DNA of 22,751 nucleotides, from assembly GCA_023227945.1 (NCBI GenBank), contig JALOCC010000031.1, positions 1-22,751 on the forward strand. Reading direction: 5' to 3'. The notes under the pieces are model-generated. The model worked only from the letters and a program-made list of their open reading frames with translations, was not told where the DNA came from and did not search any database. Within the stretch, counting starts at the first letter, position 1, and each line of letters starts with the position of its first letter. Both the position numbers and the translations under genes were made by a program. Of this stretch, positions 1 through 8,213 are shown in pieces. This stretch comes from Candidatus Omnitrophota bacterium (GTDB lineage: Bacteria > Omnitrophota > Gorgyraeia > Duberdicusellales > 4484-171).

Positions 1-66
1 ATAGAGATTATAAATTTTAACCGGGTTTAATAGCTTCTCAAGTTTTGTAAAATCTGAAATCAACAT
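1..66 (-). CDS. murF: Probable start of murF (5' end only)
   Basis: An ATG at 66-64 opens a frame that runs without a stop to the window edge, giving 22 residues beginning MLISDFTKLEKLLN. It overlaps the murE stop codon by 7 bp, as is common for translationally coupled genes. murF (UDP-MurNAc-tripeptide--D-Ala-D-Ala ligase) usually follows murE in division/cell-wall clusters, and that position is the main reason for the name. The visible residues are too few to show any MurF motif, and there is no clear Shine-Dalgarno in front of the ATG. It could also be another gene, or the start could lie elsewhere. Confidence 0.4.
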   Translation of the reverse strand, partial: MLISDFTKLEKLLNPVKIYNLY

Positions 67-1502
67 GCTTTTATGCAGCTTTTTACAATCTCACTGTCTT
101 TAAACGGGAATTTCTTGTCGCCTATTATCTGATAATTTTCATGCCCTTTACCGGCGATAATCAGACAGGCATCGGGCTCGCAGCTCTTCATTTTAACCGC
201 TTTTTTTATTGCTTCTTTTCTATCCGGAATTAAAACGTATTTTTTACTGCTGAATCCTGATTCTATCTGCTTGCAAATAGACAATGGATTTTCGTGCCTG
301 GGATTATCCGAAGTAATAAAAGTAAAATCAGCCAACTTACAGGCAATACTCCCCATAATTTTCCTTTTTCCTTTATCCCTGTTTCCGCCACAGCCAAAAA
401 GGCAAATTATTTTTTTATAACCTATGTCTTTCAGGGCAGATAATGCCTTTCGTAATGAATCGGGAGAATGAGCATAGTCAATGAATATACCGTTTGATAC
501 CTCTTGGAGCCTGCCCTCAACCCCCTTGAAGGTACCTATATATTTTATTATATCATCCAAAGAAAATCCGAGAGAAAAAGTTGTTGCTATGGCCGCAAGT
601 ATATTAGAAATATTATGCCTACCCAACAACGTGCTTTCTACGCAATATTTTTTCCCCTTGTAATATAATTGAAATTGTATACCGGATTTGTTTACCGTTA
701 TGTTTTTTGCCGTAAAATCGGCCTTCGAATCTATTGCGTATGTTATCGCTTTACTCGCTTGTCTTATAAGCTTAAGCCCATATTTATCGTTTTTATTTAT
801 TATGGAAAGACTTTTTTTATTTTGCAGGAAAAAATTTTCTTTTGCAGCAAAATAGTTGCTCATCGTCTTATGATAATCCAAGTGCTCGCGCGATAAATTG
901 GTAAATACACACCTTGAAAAATTTATTCCGGAAACTCTCTGCTGCTCTATGCCGTGAGAAGAAACCTCCATTATAATATACTTTGAATTCTGTTTCTTTA
1001 TCTCGCTAAAAATTTTTCTTGACCGAAGGTAGTCTGGAGTTGTATGGGTTGCTTCATATTCTTTTTTGCCTATTATATATTTTATCGTACCGAGCAGCGA
1101 AGCATTCTGCTTTAAGCTTCCGAATAAATGGTACAAAAGAAATGCTGTCGTAGTTTTCCCTTTAGTCCCGGTAATTCCTATAAACTTAAAATTCCGGGTA
1201 TCAAAACCATAAAATATATCTACCGCTTTTCTATATACATCATCAATATTATTTACAAAGATAACCGGTGCTTGCAGATTACAGTTAAGCACCTCTTTCT
1301 TGTTTTTATGGCTGGCAATGAAACAAGAAACCTTACCCTCTATACTTTTTAAAACAGAAAAAATATCAAAAGCTTTTCCCTCAAGAACAAAAAATGCGTC
1401 CCCTGGGGCCGCCTTACGTGAATCATCGTTTATATTTTTTATAGAAAGAGTGCTTATATTTTTATTCAGTTTCTGATTGGGTAAAATTTTTTTCAGTTCC
1501 AT
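60..1502 (-). CDS. murE: MurE, UDP-MurNAc-L-Ala-D-Glu--meso-diaminopimelate ligase
   Basis: Cytoplasmic ATP-dependent ligase that adds the third residue to the peptidoglycan stem peptide. The 480 residues have the usual Mur ligase layout: an N-terminal UDP-substrate domain (about 1-100), a central ATPase domain with the P-loop GITGTKGKTTT (109-119), the TTPD segment (154-157), and YFAAKE (217-222), whose Lys221 matches the lysine that is carbamylated in the family. The C-terminal domain carries DNPRHENP (399-406). DNPR is the signature for meso-diaminopimelate rather than lysine, so this cell probably has DAP-type peptidoglycan. The ATG at 1502 lies 4 nt after the ftsI stop, which supports co-translation. 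Length is normal. The family and the substrate are both confident. Confidence 0.96.
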   Translation of the reverse strand: MELKKILPNQKLNKNISTLSIKNINDDSRKAAPGDAFFVLEGKAFDIFSVLKSIEGKVSCFIASHKNKKEVLNCNLQAPVIFVNNIDDVYRKAVDIFYGFDTRNFKFIGITGTKGKTTTAFLLYHLFGSLKQNASLLGTIKYIIGKKEYEATHTTPDYLRSRKIFSEIKKQNSKYIIMEVSSHGIEQQRVSGINFSRCVFTNLSREHLDYHKTMSNYFAAKENFFLQNKKSLSIINKNDKYGLKLIRQASKAITYAIDSKADFTAKNITVNKSGIQFQLYYKGKKYCVESTLLGRHNISNILAAIATTFSLGFSLDDIIKYIGTFKGVEGRLQEVSNGIFIDYAHSPDSLRKALSALKDIGYKKIICLFGCGGNRDKGKRKIMGSIACKLADFTFITSDNPRHENPLSICKQIESGFSSKKYVLIPDRKEAIKKAVKMKSCEPDACLIIAGKGHENYQIIGDKKFPFKDSEIVKSCIKAC

Positions 1503-1506
1503 AATG

Positions 1507-3201
1507 CTAATTTTGTTTCACGGCGGGATTTGATGCTATTTTTTCGCCGCCAAGATATTTTACGGCTTTTTCCGCAATTTTTTTAAACAACGGCGCAGAA
1601 ACAACACCTCCGAAATGCGATCCTTTTGGCTCAAACACGCTAACCCCTATGACTATAGGCGGATTTAAATCGCCTATAAAACCTACGAAAGAAGCCCTGT
1701 ATTGAGTTGACGAATAACGTCCGATTTTTGTATCAAAATATTGGGCGGTGCCGGTTTTGCCGCCTATTTTTACGCCTTCTATACTGGCAAGCTTTCCTGT
1801 TCCATCCTTTACAACATCTTCCAATATGCCTCTAGCACGCTTTGCGGTAGAAGCAGAAATCACCATTTTATGTTCGATAGGCGTTTCTTTATATCCACCC
1901 TGGGAATAGATGGCTTTAACTACATGCGGCTTTACAAGATAGCCATCGTTTACAATAACTGCATATGCGCACACAAGCTGAATGAGGCTTACACCAACTT
2001 CCTGGCCTATCGGAATCATATAAGGAGAAGTTTTCGACCAGGAGTTCAAGGGCTTAACATTACCTCTTATTTCACCGGGGAGATCTATGCCGGTTTTGTC
2101 TCCAAAACCAAGCTTTTTTACATAAACATATATCTTCTGGCTGCCTATTTTATTCGCAATCTTGCCTACCCCTATATTACTTGATTTTTTGAAAACTTCA
2201 CGAAAAGTAAGTGCCCCATAAGGATGCACGTCATGTAAGGTGCTTCCTGGTATCTTATAAGAACCATTTTCACAAAAAATCACATCAGAATCAGAAAATT
2301 TGTTTTCTTCTATCGCCGCAACCAGAGTAACTGCCTTAAAAACAGAACCTGGTTCAAACATATCACAAACAGCTTTATCTCGCATTATTTGCGGTGAAAA
2401 TTCCTTTAAATTATTAGGATTAAAATTAGGATAGTTTGCAAGAACCAATATTTCACCAGTTAGCGCATTCATAATAACAACGCTTCCCTCTTTGGCAGAA
2501 AATTTTTTGATAGTTTCTTCAAGAAAGTTTTCAACCCAATATTGTAATTGGCTATCGATAGTCAAAACCACATCCCTTCCTTCTTGAGGAGTTATTATCT
2601 GCGGAGTGAGTATTACCTCACGGGAAGCTGAATCCTGCAGCACCCTTACCATTCCGTCTTTTCCGCATAGATGTGAATCATATTGCAATTCCAAACCGTC
2701 AACACCCCTACTATCAATATCAGTTAACCCAAGCAAAGAAGACGTTAATTTCTCTTGAGGATAAAATCGTTTATGCTCCCTTAAAAATCCGATTCCTTTT
2801 ATTTTTAAGGATTTTATTTTCTCCTTTTCTGACCACGAAATCTTTCTTTTTATCCATACGAATCTCTTTTCCTTTATTAACCTTTCTTTTATTTTCTGTT
2901 TAGGAATATCAAGGTTTTCTGAAAGAAGGCGGGCGGTAGTTTCTTTGTCTTTGACAAAAAGCGGATCAGCAAACACTGAGTGCGTATTTATTTCCGTAGC
3001 AAGAATTCTACCCTTAGAATCGAAAATTGTGCCGCGTTTGCCAGAAAGCGGGATTAAACGGTAATATTGATTTTGGGCAAGGTTCTGAAAGAAATTTTTT
3101 CTAAAAACCTGCAGGTAGGTAATTCTTAAAAAAAGCAGGATAAAAAAAACGACAAAAAAGACGTATATATAGTTTACTCTAAGGCCGTCCCTTATTTTCA
3201 C
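1507..3201 (-). CDS. ftsI: Division-type class B penicillin-binding protein (FtsI/PBP3 family)
   Basis: Septal peptidoglycan DD-transpeptidase, anchored in the inner membrane by one helix (about residues 11-31) with a periplasmic enzyme domain. The N-terminal PBP dimerisation region follows the helix (KRGTIFDSKGRILA at 55-68). The three transpeptidase motifs are all present: SVFK (Ser286 nucleophile, Lys289), SSN (340-342) and KTG (482-484). At 564 residues it has no C-terminal PASTA repeats. The start is GTG at 3201: the next in-frame ATG is far downstream and would lose the membrane anchor, and a stop lies 30 nt upstream. No clear Shine-Dalgarno is visible, so expression may depend on coupling to ftsL, 35 nt upstream. 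A Spo-type PBP is a less likely alternative given the neighbours. Confidence 0.93.
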   Translation of the reverse strand: MKIRDGLRVNYIYVFFVVFFILLFLRITYLQVFRKNFFQNLAQNQYYRLIPLSGKRGTIFDSKGRILATEINTHSVFADPLFVKDKETTARLLSENLDIPKQKIKERLIKEKRFVWIKRKISWSEKEKIKSLKIKGIGFLREHKRFYPQEKLTSSLLGLTDIDSRGVDGLELQYDSHLCGKDGMVRVLQDSASREVILTPQIITPQEGRDVVLTIDSQLQYWVENFLEETIKKFSAKEGSVVIMNALTGEILVLANYPNFNPNNLKEFSPQIMRDKAVCDMFEPGSVFKAVTLVAAIEENKFSDSDVIFCENGSYKIPGSTLHDVHPYGALTFREVFKKSSNIGVGKIANKIGSQKIYVYVKKLGFGDKTGIDLPGEIRGNVKPLNSWSKTSPYMIPIGQEVGVSLIQLVCAYAVIVNDGYLVKPHVVKAIYSQGGYKETPIEHKMVISASTAKRARGILEDVVKDGTGKLASIEGVKIGGKTGTAQYFDTKIGRYSSTQYRASFVGFIGDLNPPIVIGVSVFEPKGSHFGGVVSAPLFKKIAEKAVKYLGGEKIASNPAVKQN

Positions 3202-3236
3202 TTTTAGTTTAAAGACTAAGGAGAAATTTTAGACTA

Positions 3237-3593
3237 TTATTTTTCGCCCGCAAGCGCCGTGGAAGAGCCAGTTGGTATGCCTAAAAGGCCATTGAGCATG
3301 GCCATAACTTTATTGGTAGATTTTACCGGCTCCGCCCGCCTTAAGTTTAAAGCAAGAACCTTTTCAGTAGGCAGGAAGTTATTTTTCTCTGCCCACTGGT
3401 TTATCTTTTCCACTGAAGTCTCTTTTGTAAGATTATATGCTAAGTAGTCTCTCTTATCAATAAGTTCGTTAGATAAACGATGGTTTTTGCTTATCTTGTA
3501 GGCCTCCACATAAATGAGGATTTTTTGATGAAGATAGATAAGGCTGGCTATAAATAAGAAAACGATAAAAATAGCAAAAGATTTTTTCTTCAT
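3237..3593 (-). CDS. ftsL: FtsL-like divisome protein
   Basis: A 118-residue bitopic membrane protein with a very short basic cytoplasmic tail (MKKK), one helix (about 5-22) and an extracytoplasmic part whose first half is probably helical (about 23-75). FtsL sequences diverge too much to name from motifs; the call rests on size, topology and its place between rsmH and ftsI, where ftsL normally sits. FtsL works with FtsB and FtsQ to activate FtsW/FtsI. The start is 4 nt after the rsmH stop. The C-terminal tail is rich in small residues and not informative. Confidence 0.68.
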   Translation of the reverse strand: MKKKSFAIFIVFLFIASLIYLHQKILIYVEAYKISKNHRLSNELIDKRDYLAYNLTKETSVEKINQWAEKNNFLPTEKVLALNLRRAEPVKSTNKVMAMLNGLLGIPTGSSTALAGEK

Positions 3594-3597
3594 AATA

Positions 3598-4524
3598 TTA
3601 CATTTTTTCTGCTACGCGCAATTTACCTGAACGTGAAGCAATATTTTCTTTCACTTCCTCCGGGCTTGGGGTAATTGGTTTTTTGGTAATAATTTTTAGC
3701 ATACCGCGCGAATCAAATTCCTTAAATGTCTGTTTTACAATCCTGTCTTCAAGCGAATGGAAAGAAATTACACCAATGCGGCCTCTGCAAGCAAGCAAAT
3801 TAATAGCTTTATCAAGCCCGGTTTTTAAAACTTCCAGTTCCCGGTTCACGGCTATTCTCAAAGCCTGGAATATCCTGGTTGCCGGATGTATTTTATATTT
3901 AAAGACTATATGAGGCATAGCGCTTACAATTGCCTGGGCCAGCTGTGTTGTACTTGAAATAGGCTCTTTTTGCCTTTTTTCAACAAGCACATGCGCAACG
4001 CGTCTTGCATATTTTTCTTCTCCGAATTTTCTAAATATACTTTCTAATTCAAATTCACTTAAGTTATTTACAAGATCATAAGCAGAGATAAATGAAGCCC
4101 TATCCATTCTCATATCCAGTGGCCCTTCTCTCGTAAAGCTAAAACCTCTTTCGGGATCGGTAAGCTGATACATAGATATACCTAAATCAAATAAAAATAC
4201 ATCTGCTTTGGAAATTCCTAAATTTTTTAAAATATTATCCATATCAGCAAAATTGCCTTTTACGAGGCTAAATTTTATATTTAATGCCTTAAGTTTATCA
4301 TTAATTATTTTTAATGATTCTTCGTCTTTATCTATTCCGATGTAATATGAATCCGGCTGCATGATATCGGCAAATTTCAAAGCATGAGAACCTAAGCCGG
4401 CAGTGCAATCAACTATAATTTTTTTATTCTTTATATCCAGTAATTCAATAATTTCCCGGTGCATAACGGGATAATGAAACACTTCTTTCATTTTTATTTC
4501 GTTTTTAGATAATAATTGGTTCAT
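3598..4524 (-). CDS. rsmH: RsmH (MraW), 16S rRNA m4C1402 methyltransferase
   Basis: SAM-dependent enzyme that N4-methylates C1402 in the decoding centre of 16S rRNA. Family signatures in order: HYPVMHREI (17-25), the SAM-binding loop DCTAGLGSHA (39-48), QLTDPERGFSF (120-130) with GPLDMRMD (134-141), then HPATRIFQALRIAVN and SFHSLEDRIVK, ending in RSGKLRVAEK. Length (308) is normal. The ATG at 4524 is used here, but an in-frame ATG at 4491 (MKEVFHYPVM) would give a more typical N-terminus. Neither has a visible Shine-Dalgarno, so the start is uncertain by 11 codons. It is the second gene of the division cluster, 51 nt after mraZ. Confidence 0.96.
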   Translation of the reverse strand: MNQLLSKNEIKMKEVFHYPVMHREIIELLDIKNKKIIVDCTAGLGSHALKFADIMQPDSYYIGIDKDEESLKIINDKLKALNIKFSLVKGNFADMDNILKNLGISKADVFLFDLGISMYQLTDPERGFSFTREGPLDMRMDRASFISAYDLVNNLSEFELESIFRKFGEEKYARRVAHVLVEKRQKEPISSTTQLAQAIVSAMPHIVFKYKIHPATRIFQALRIAVNRELEVLKTGLDKAINLLACRGRIGVISFHSLEDRIVKQTFKEFDSRGMLKIITKKPITPSPEEVKENIASRSGKLRVAEKM

Positions 4525-4575
4525 ATTTTATATTGTACATATATTTATAGAGATTACAAATATATTAGTAAGTTT

Positions 4576-5010
4576 TTATTCAAAAAGATTCTCTGCCGCG
4601 CTTTCAAATTTTTTCTTATTTTCCTGATAAAAATTCATCCAACATTCTTTGTCCCATACTTCGATTCTGTCTCCAACGCCTACGATAACGATATCTCTTT
4701 TAATCTGGGAGAATTCTTTAAGGTAACTTGGGATAAACACTCGCCCTTGAGAATCGATCTCAATTTCCTGGGCACCGCTGAAATATAAGCGGTTGAAAGA
4801 CCTTCCTTCGGACTTGGTAAAAGATACTGCCTTAAGCTTCTCTTCAAGAGCCTGCCATACATCATGCGAAAAAAGAAAAAGACAGCCCTCGAGTCCACGG
4901 GTTATATAGAAAGTTTTCTTCTCGAGGGCCCTTATTTTTTCTCTGAATTTCGCCGGAAGGACAAATCTGTCCTTCTTGTCTAATTTGTGTATATATTCGC
5001 CATACCACAT
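4576..5010 (-). CDS. mraZ: MraZ, transcriptional regulator of the division cluster
   Basis: DNA-binding protein of 144 residues with two SpoVT/AbrB-type repeats: GEYIHKLDKKDRFVLPAKFRE (residues 4-24) and EIDSQGRVFIPSYLKEF (84-100). MraZ forms ring oligomers that bind GTGG-type direct repeats in front of its own gene and regulate the cell-wall and division operon. Here it is the first gene of that cluster and has matching repeats upstream (5012-5035). Three ATGs occur close together; the one at 5010 gives the canonical MWYGEY start and has GGAG 9 nt upstream, so I chose it. Length is typical. Confidence 0.97.
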   Translation of the reverse strand: MWYGEYIHKLDKKDRFVLPAKFREKIRALEKKTFYITRGLEGCLFLFSHDVWQALEEKLKAVSFTKSEGRSFNRLYFSGAQEIEIDSQGRVFIPSYLKEFSQIKRDIVIVGVGDRIEVWDKECWMNFYQENKKKFESAAENLFE

Positions 5011-5035
5011 TCCACATTACTCCACTTTGTGCCAC
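5005..5035 (-). promoter_or_regulatory. Probable MraZ operator (GTGG direct repeats)
   Basis: On the minus strand, GTGG occurs at 5035-5032, 5025-5022 and 5015-5012, exactly 10 bp apart, and again at 5008-5005 across the mraZ start codon. A further GTGG (5056-5053) lies in the promoter spacer, 21 bp from the first. Known MraZ boxes are short TGGG/GTGG direct repeats about 10 bp apart upstream of mraZ, so this is very likely the autoregulatory site. Its place downstream of the -10 and over the ribosome-binding region suggests repression. Binding is inferred, not shown. Confidence 0.75.
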
Positions 5036-5041
5036 AATATA

Positions 5042-5070
5042 AATATAGTTCCCCACCCTAAAATTGTCAA
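5042..5070 (-). promoter_or_regulatory. Sigma70-type promoter for mraZ and the division cluster
   Basis: On the minus strand a perfect -35 TTGACA (5070-5065) is separated by 17 bp from -10 TATATT (5047-5042, one mismatch to TATAAT). Transcription would start near 5036, right at the first GTGG repeat, leaving a leader of about 25 nt before mraZ. It is among the best promoter matches in the window and explains how the division cluster is read separately from ribF. Confidence 0.8.
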
Positions 5071-5229
5071 CACTTTTCCATTAATAAATCTTTGTAATAC
5101 AATAAGTTGTGGCTTTCCTCTGGAGGCTACACCATAGATTGATAGCAGAAAGATGCAGGAAAAAGAAACACTTAAAAATCCTTATTAACTATGGCTTATG
5201 CGGGGGGTTGAAATGTACAATTTGCAGTT

Positions 5230-6174
5230 TTAATTTTTAAATTTTGAATAGTATTTTCTAATATGAGAAACGTCTTTTGCTATCGCTTTTATCAAATTTT
5301 CTTTCGAAGAAAATTTTTTCTCGTCCCTGATCTTTTGAATAAACCACAATTTTATTTTTTTACCCAATATGTTTCTTTTGAAATTTATGATATGTGCTTC
5401 CAGAATTTTTTCTGTGCTTTTATTTATACTCGGACGCTCGCCGATATTTACTGCACACAGATACCGCATACCATCTATTTCAATAATTGCAGCATAAATT
5501 CCGCTTAAAGGAATTACATAGCCGCCGTAATTGATATTCGCCGTAGGATACCCAAGCTTTCTTCCTATGCCACTGCCTCTTATTATTTTTCCTTTAACAA
5601 AATAATCCCTGCCTAAAAAATTTTTAACTTTTCCAAAAGCTGTATTTTTTATCAAATGCCTGACAAGAGAACTGCTTACGATTTTCCCATTTCTACGCAT
5701 TTTCTTTAAAACCGTAACGTCAAATCCATATCTATTCGATACCTTCTCTAAATATCTTATGCCGGATTTTCCTTTATATCCGAAACGGAAATCTTCACCA
5801 ATTAATAAATGTTTGGGTGAAAAATAACGAAAAAGATATTCGACAAATTCTTTTCCGGAAAGCCCAAGAAACGACTTCGTGGTTTTAAGGAACCATAGAT
5901 AATCTATACCAAGGGAAGCGAAAATATTTCTTTTGTCTTCCCTGTCGGTAAGAAAACCATGAAATTTATCGAATTTACGCCGGTTAGATTCTTCAAGTAG
6001 TATTTGAGGAGGAATATCGAAAGTAATAACTAGTGACGGCAATTTTTGGCGAGTAGCAAGATTTTTTAATTTATCTAGAATAAACCTGTGGCCAAGGTGA
6101 ATGCCGTCAAAAACGCCTATCGTAGCTATGCATTTTATTTTGTTAGATGGTAGTTTTCTGTAGATGACTTTCAT
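5230..6174 (-). CDS. ribF: RibF, bifunctional riboflavin kinase / FAD synthetase
   Basis: Makes FMN from riboflavin and then FAD from FMN. The N-terminal FMN adenylyltransferase half (about 1-180) shows the nucleotidyltransferase motif GVFDGIHLGH (20-29), GEDFRFGYKG (126-135) and SSSLVR (167-172). The C-terminal riboflavin kinase half (about 185-310) shows GRKLGYPTAN (204-213) and EAHI (259-262), which includes the expected catalytic glutamate. One oddity: the segment usually written TFEPHP reads TFDIPP (51-56), losing the histidine. The gene overlaps truB by 32 bp and closes the rbfA-nrnA-truB-ribF unit. The following 219-nt gap shows no clear terminator. Confidence 0.95.
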   Translation of the reverse strand: MKVIYRKLPSNKIKCIATIGVFDGIHLGHRFILDKLKNLATRQKLPSLVITFDIPPQILLEESNRRKFDKFHGFLTDREDKRNIFASLGIDYLWFLKTTKSFLGLSGKEFVEYLFRYFSPKHLLIGEDFRFGYKGKSGIRYLEKVSNRYGFDVTVLKKMRRNGKIVSSSLVRHLIKNTAFGKVKNFLGRDYFVKGKIIRGSGIGRKLGYPTANINYGGYVIPLSGIYAAIIEIDGMRYLCAVNIGERPSINKSTEKILEAHIINFKRNILGKKIKLWFIQKIRDEKKFSSKENLIKAIAKDVSHIRKYYSKFKN

Positions 6175-6835
6175 CTATATCATCTAATTTTACAGCATCT
6201 TCAAGCTTAAACCTTCCGATGCTTAATCTTTTTATTTTAATAATGTGAGCGCCGCAGCCAAGGCGTTCGCCTATATCTTCAGCGAGCTTTCTTACGTAAG
6301 TCCCTTTTGAACAACGGACACAAAATTCAACGAAAGGAAGATTTATGTTCAATATATTTAAAGAATATATATTCACACGGCGAGCGGGCCTGGCAATAGT
6401 TATTCCCTTCCTTGCTAGGCTATAAAGCCTTTTTCCCCCTACCCTTACGGCGCTGACCATAGGAGGAACTTGTTCTATCTCCCCTTCAAACGAAGAAAAA
6501 ACCTCTCTTATCCTGCTTTCCGTTATATATGAATAATCCTCTTGTTTCACTAATTGCCCTTCGCAATCACCGGTTGTAGTTACCTCTCCCAGCTTTAACA
6601 CTCCAAGATATTCTTTATCAAAATTTACAAACTTCGGAAAAAGTTTAGTATATTTTCCAACAAGCACAATCAAAAGCCCCTCAGCCAATGGATCAAGCGT
6701 TCCTGCATGGCCAACGCGCCGGATTTTAAATTTATTGCGAACAAAGTCAACAATATCATGTGAAGTCATATTGCCCGGCTTTGACACCAAAAGAAGCCCT
6801 TCTATATTGTTTTTTGCCAATTTTGTCATATTCAT
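6143..6835 (-). CDS. truB: TruB, tRNA pseudouridine-55 synthase
   Basis: Converts U55 in the T-loop of tRNAs to pseudouridine. The catalytic motif GHAGTLDPLAEGLL (42-55) contains Asp48, and KPGNMTSHD (19-27), GKRLYSLARKG and CSKGTYVRKLAEDIG are also typical. At 230 residues it is a short form: the catalytic domain is complete, but a full C-terminal PUA-like domain is absent. The start ATG shares the ATGA overlap with the nrnA stop (6832-6835), which fixes the start. Placement between nrnA and ribF is common in bacteria. Confidence 0.95.
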   Translation of the reverse strand: MNMTKLAKNNIEGLLLVSKPGNMTSHDIVDFVRNKFKIRRVGHAGTLDPLAEGLLIVLVGKYTKLFPKFVNFDKEYLGVLKLGEVTTTGDCEGQLVKQEDYSYITESRIREVFSSFEGEIEQVPPMVSAVRVGGKRLYSLARKGITIARPARRVNIYSLNILNINLPFVEFCVRCSKGTYVRKLAEDIGERLGCGAHIIKIKRLSIGRFKLEDAVKLDDIDESHLQKTTI

Positions 6836-7788
6836 TTCAATTTGTTTGTATATCTTTTTACAAAAGAAATAACCTTTCTTTCAGCCTGGGCTAACTCTCC
6901 TTCAATAGTAGTTCCGCTGGCACTTTTATGGCCTCCTCCGCCGAAAAACTGCGCAATGCGATTGACATCAACAGTGGGCCGGGAACGGAAATTAACTCTT
7001 ATTTTATTCTTATCAACCTTTTTAAAAAGAATCAAAACTTCTACATTTTTTAGAAGGCGCATTATTGAAAATATGACTTCCGTAAGGTCATAATCTTTAT
7101 CTTTCCATTTATTTATAATCGCCCAACAAATTCTGCGCGAAGCATCAAACTTAAGATGGGAAATAATTTTTCCAATAAGCTTTAAGTCTTTATCTTCACA
7201 AAGACTATGCACATTCTCGTAAATCAGGCGCGGGGATACACCATAATGCATAAGGTTAGCAACTATTCTGTGTGTTTCTTTTGTAGTATTCGTGTAAGTA
7301 AAATTTCCCGTATCGGTAAAAATTCCGGTATACAGGCATAAAGCAATATTTTTGTCCATTATTTCTATCTTATCACAAAGCCTATACAATATCTGACAGG
7401 CAGAACTTGCTTTTGAATCAACCAAATTTATGTCTCCGAAAAAAGTATTGCTTATGTGGTGGTCTATATTTATGATACATTTTGCCCGGGCAAGATAGTC
7501 CTTAACTCTGCCGGTGCGTGAAGAATCTGAACAATCTAGCACTATGGCAACATCAAATTTGTCTTCTTTTAGAACATTTTTGATGACTCCGGAATGCGGG
7601 AGGAATTTATATATGGGGGGCGTATGATCGTTGTTATAGATAACTACTCTTTTCTTAAGTTTTCGCAGTAACGCATAAGTTGCAAGCTCAGACCCTAAAG
7701 CGTCCCCTTCCAGGCTTACATGCGCAGTTATAAGAAAACTTTTACTGTTTTTTATCTTCTCAATTATCTCTTTTAGTAAATTCCTCAT
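6832..7788 (-). CDS. nrnA: NrnA-like DHH/DHHA1 phosphoesterase (nanoRNase / pAp phosphatase)
   Basis: Predicted Mn-dependent cytoplasmic enzyme that degrades very short RNAs and/or removes the 3'-phosphate of pAp. The DHH domain has AHVSLEGDALGSE (22-34), VLDCSD (83-88), the DHH triad (109-111) and FTDTG (157-161). The DHHA1 domain ends in the nucleic-acid-binding loop GGGGHKSASG (283-292). The first motif reads SLEGDA where many relatives have NPDGDA; the metal-binding Asp29 is kept. Length (318) is typical. It overlaps both neighbours by ATGA (rbfA upstream, truB downstream), so the three are translationally coupled. Confidence 0.92.
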   Translation of the reverse strand: MRNLLKEIIEKIKNSKSFLITAHVSLEGDALGSELATYALLRKLKKRVVIYNNDHTPPIYKFLPHSGVIKNVLKEDKFDVAIVLDCSDSSRTGRVKDYLARAKCIINIDHHISNTFFGDINLVDSKASSACQILYRLCDKIEIMDKNIALCLYTGIFTDTGNFTYTNTTKETHRIVANLMHYGVSPRLIYENVHSLCEDKDLKLIGKIISHLKFDASRRICWAIINKWKDKDYDLTEVIFSIMRLLKNVEVLILFKKVDKNKIRVNFRSRPTVDVNRIAQFFGGGGHKSASGTTIEGELAQAERKVISFVKRYTNKLK

Positions 7789-8144
7789 TTAGATTCTCTT
7801 TCGCGGTCATTTTTTCTTACTTCTTCGATTTTTTTATATATATCTACGCTGTATTTTATTGAAACATCCGGTATAAACTTAAGCTCCGGAAGGATTTTTA
7901 GCCTGATTCTCTTTCCTAAAAGCATACGTATAAACCCATTCATCGCTTTAAGTATGTCTTTGACTCTGTCGTATTTTGCTTCATCCAACAGGCTAAAATA
8001 AATTTTGCTTTCTTTTAAATCAGAGGTAGTTTCTACTCTTGTTATAGACAAAAGGCCAACATAAGGGTCGTCTATTTCCTTCTGGATTATATCCATAAGC
8101 TGTTTTCTGATTTCGCTGTTTACTTTTTCCATTCGTAAAGACAT
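7785..8144 (-). CDS. rbfA: RbfA, 30S ribosome-binding factor
   Basis: Small KH-like protein that helps 16S rRNA processing and late 30S assembly. Family features: the N-terminal MEKVNSEIRKQL helix, IIQKEIDDPYVGLLSITRVETTSDL (19-43) and the C-terminal IPDVSIKYSVD stretch. Length (119) is normal. I keep the ATG at 8144; the ATG at 8132 (MEKVNSE) is possible. Neither has a Shine-Dalgarno, and the region just upstream is a heptamer array. infB usually precedes rbfA, but here the upstream neighbour is the nucleotidyltransferase gene, so the gene leads its own unit from a promoter at 8214-8242. Confidence 0.93.
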   Translation of the reverse strand: MSLRMEKVNSEIRKQLMDIIQKEIDDPYVGLLSITRVETTSDLKESKIYFSLLDEAKYDRVKDILKAMNGFIRMLLGKRIRLKILPELKFIPDVSIKYSVDIYKKIEEVRKNDRERESK

Positions 8145-8150
8145 GATTTA

Positions 8151-8192
8151 GTTATAAGTTCTAGGTTCTAAGTTCTAAGTTTTAGGTTTTAC
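8151..8192. repeat. Heptamer array upstream of rbfA
   Basis: Six consecutive 7-bp units on the plus strand: GTTATAA, GTTCTAG, GTTCTAA, GTTCTAA, GTTTTAG, GTTTTAC. The array begins 6 nt upstream of the rbfA start codon and lies within the predicted rbfA leader RNA, occupying the place of a Shine-Dalgarno. The same unit recurs upstream of leuC (19793-19841). Confidence 0.9.
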
Positions 8193-8213
8193 GGCGCAAT
8201 TTGGCGAAAGGAG

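Noticed and set aside
1741..2184. 147-codon open frame on the plus strand inside ftsI
   Set aside because: It lies wholly opposite a gene with complete transpeptidase motifs, and its translation has no recognisable features.
5071..5229. Small RNA or terminator between ribF and mraZ
   Set aside because: Only a 4-bp CCTC/GAGG inverted repeat with a 2-nt loop and other weak symmetries were found, with no T-run after a stem. Nothing could be supported.
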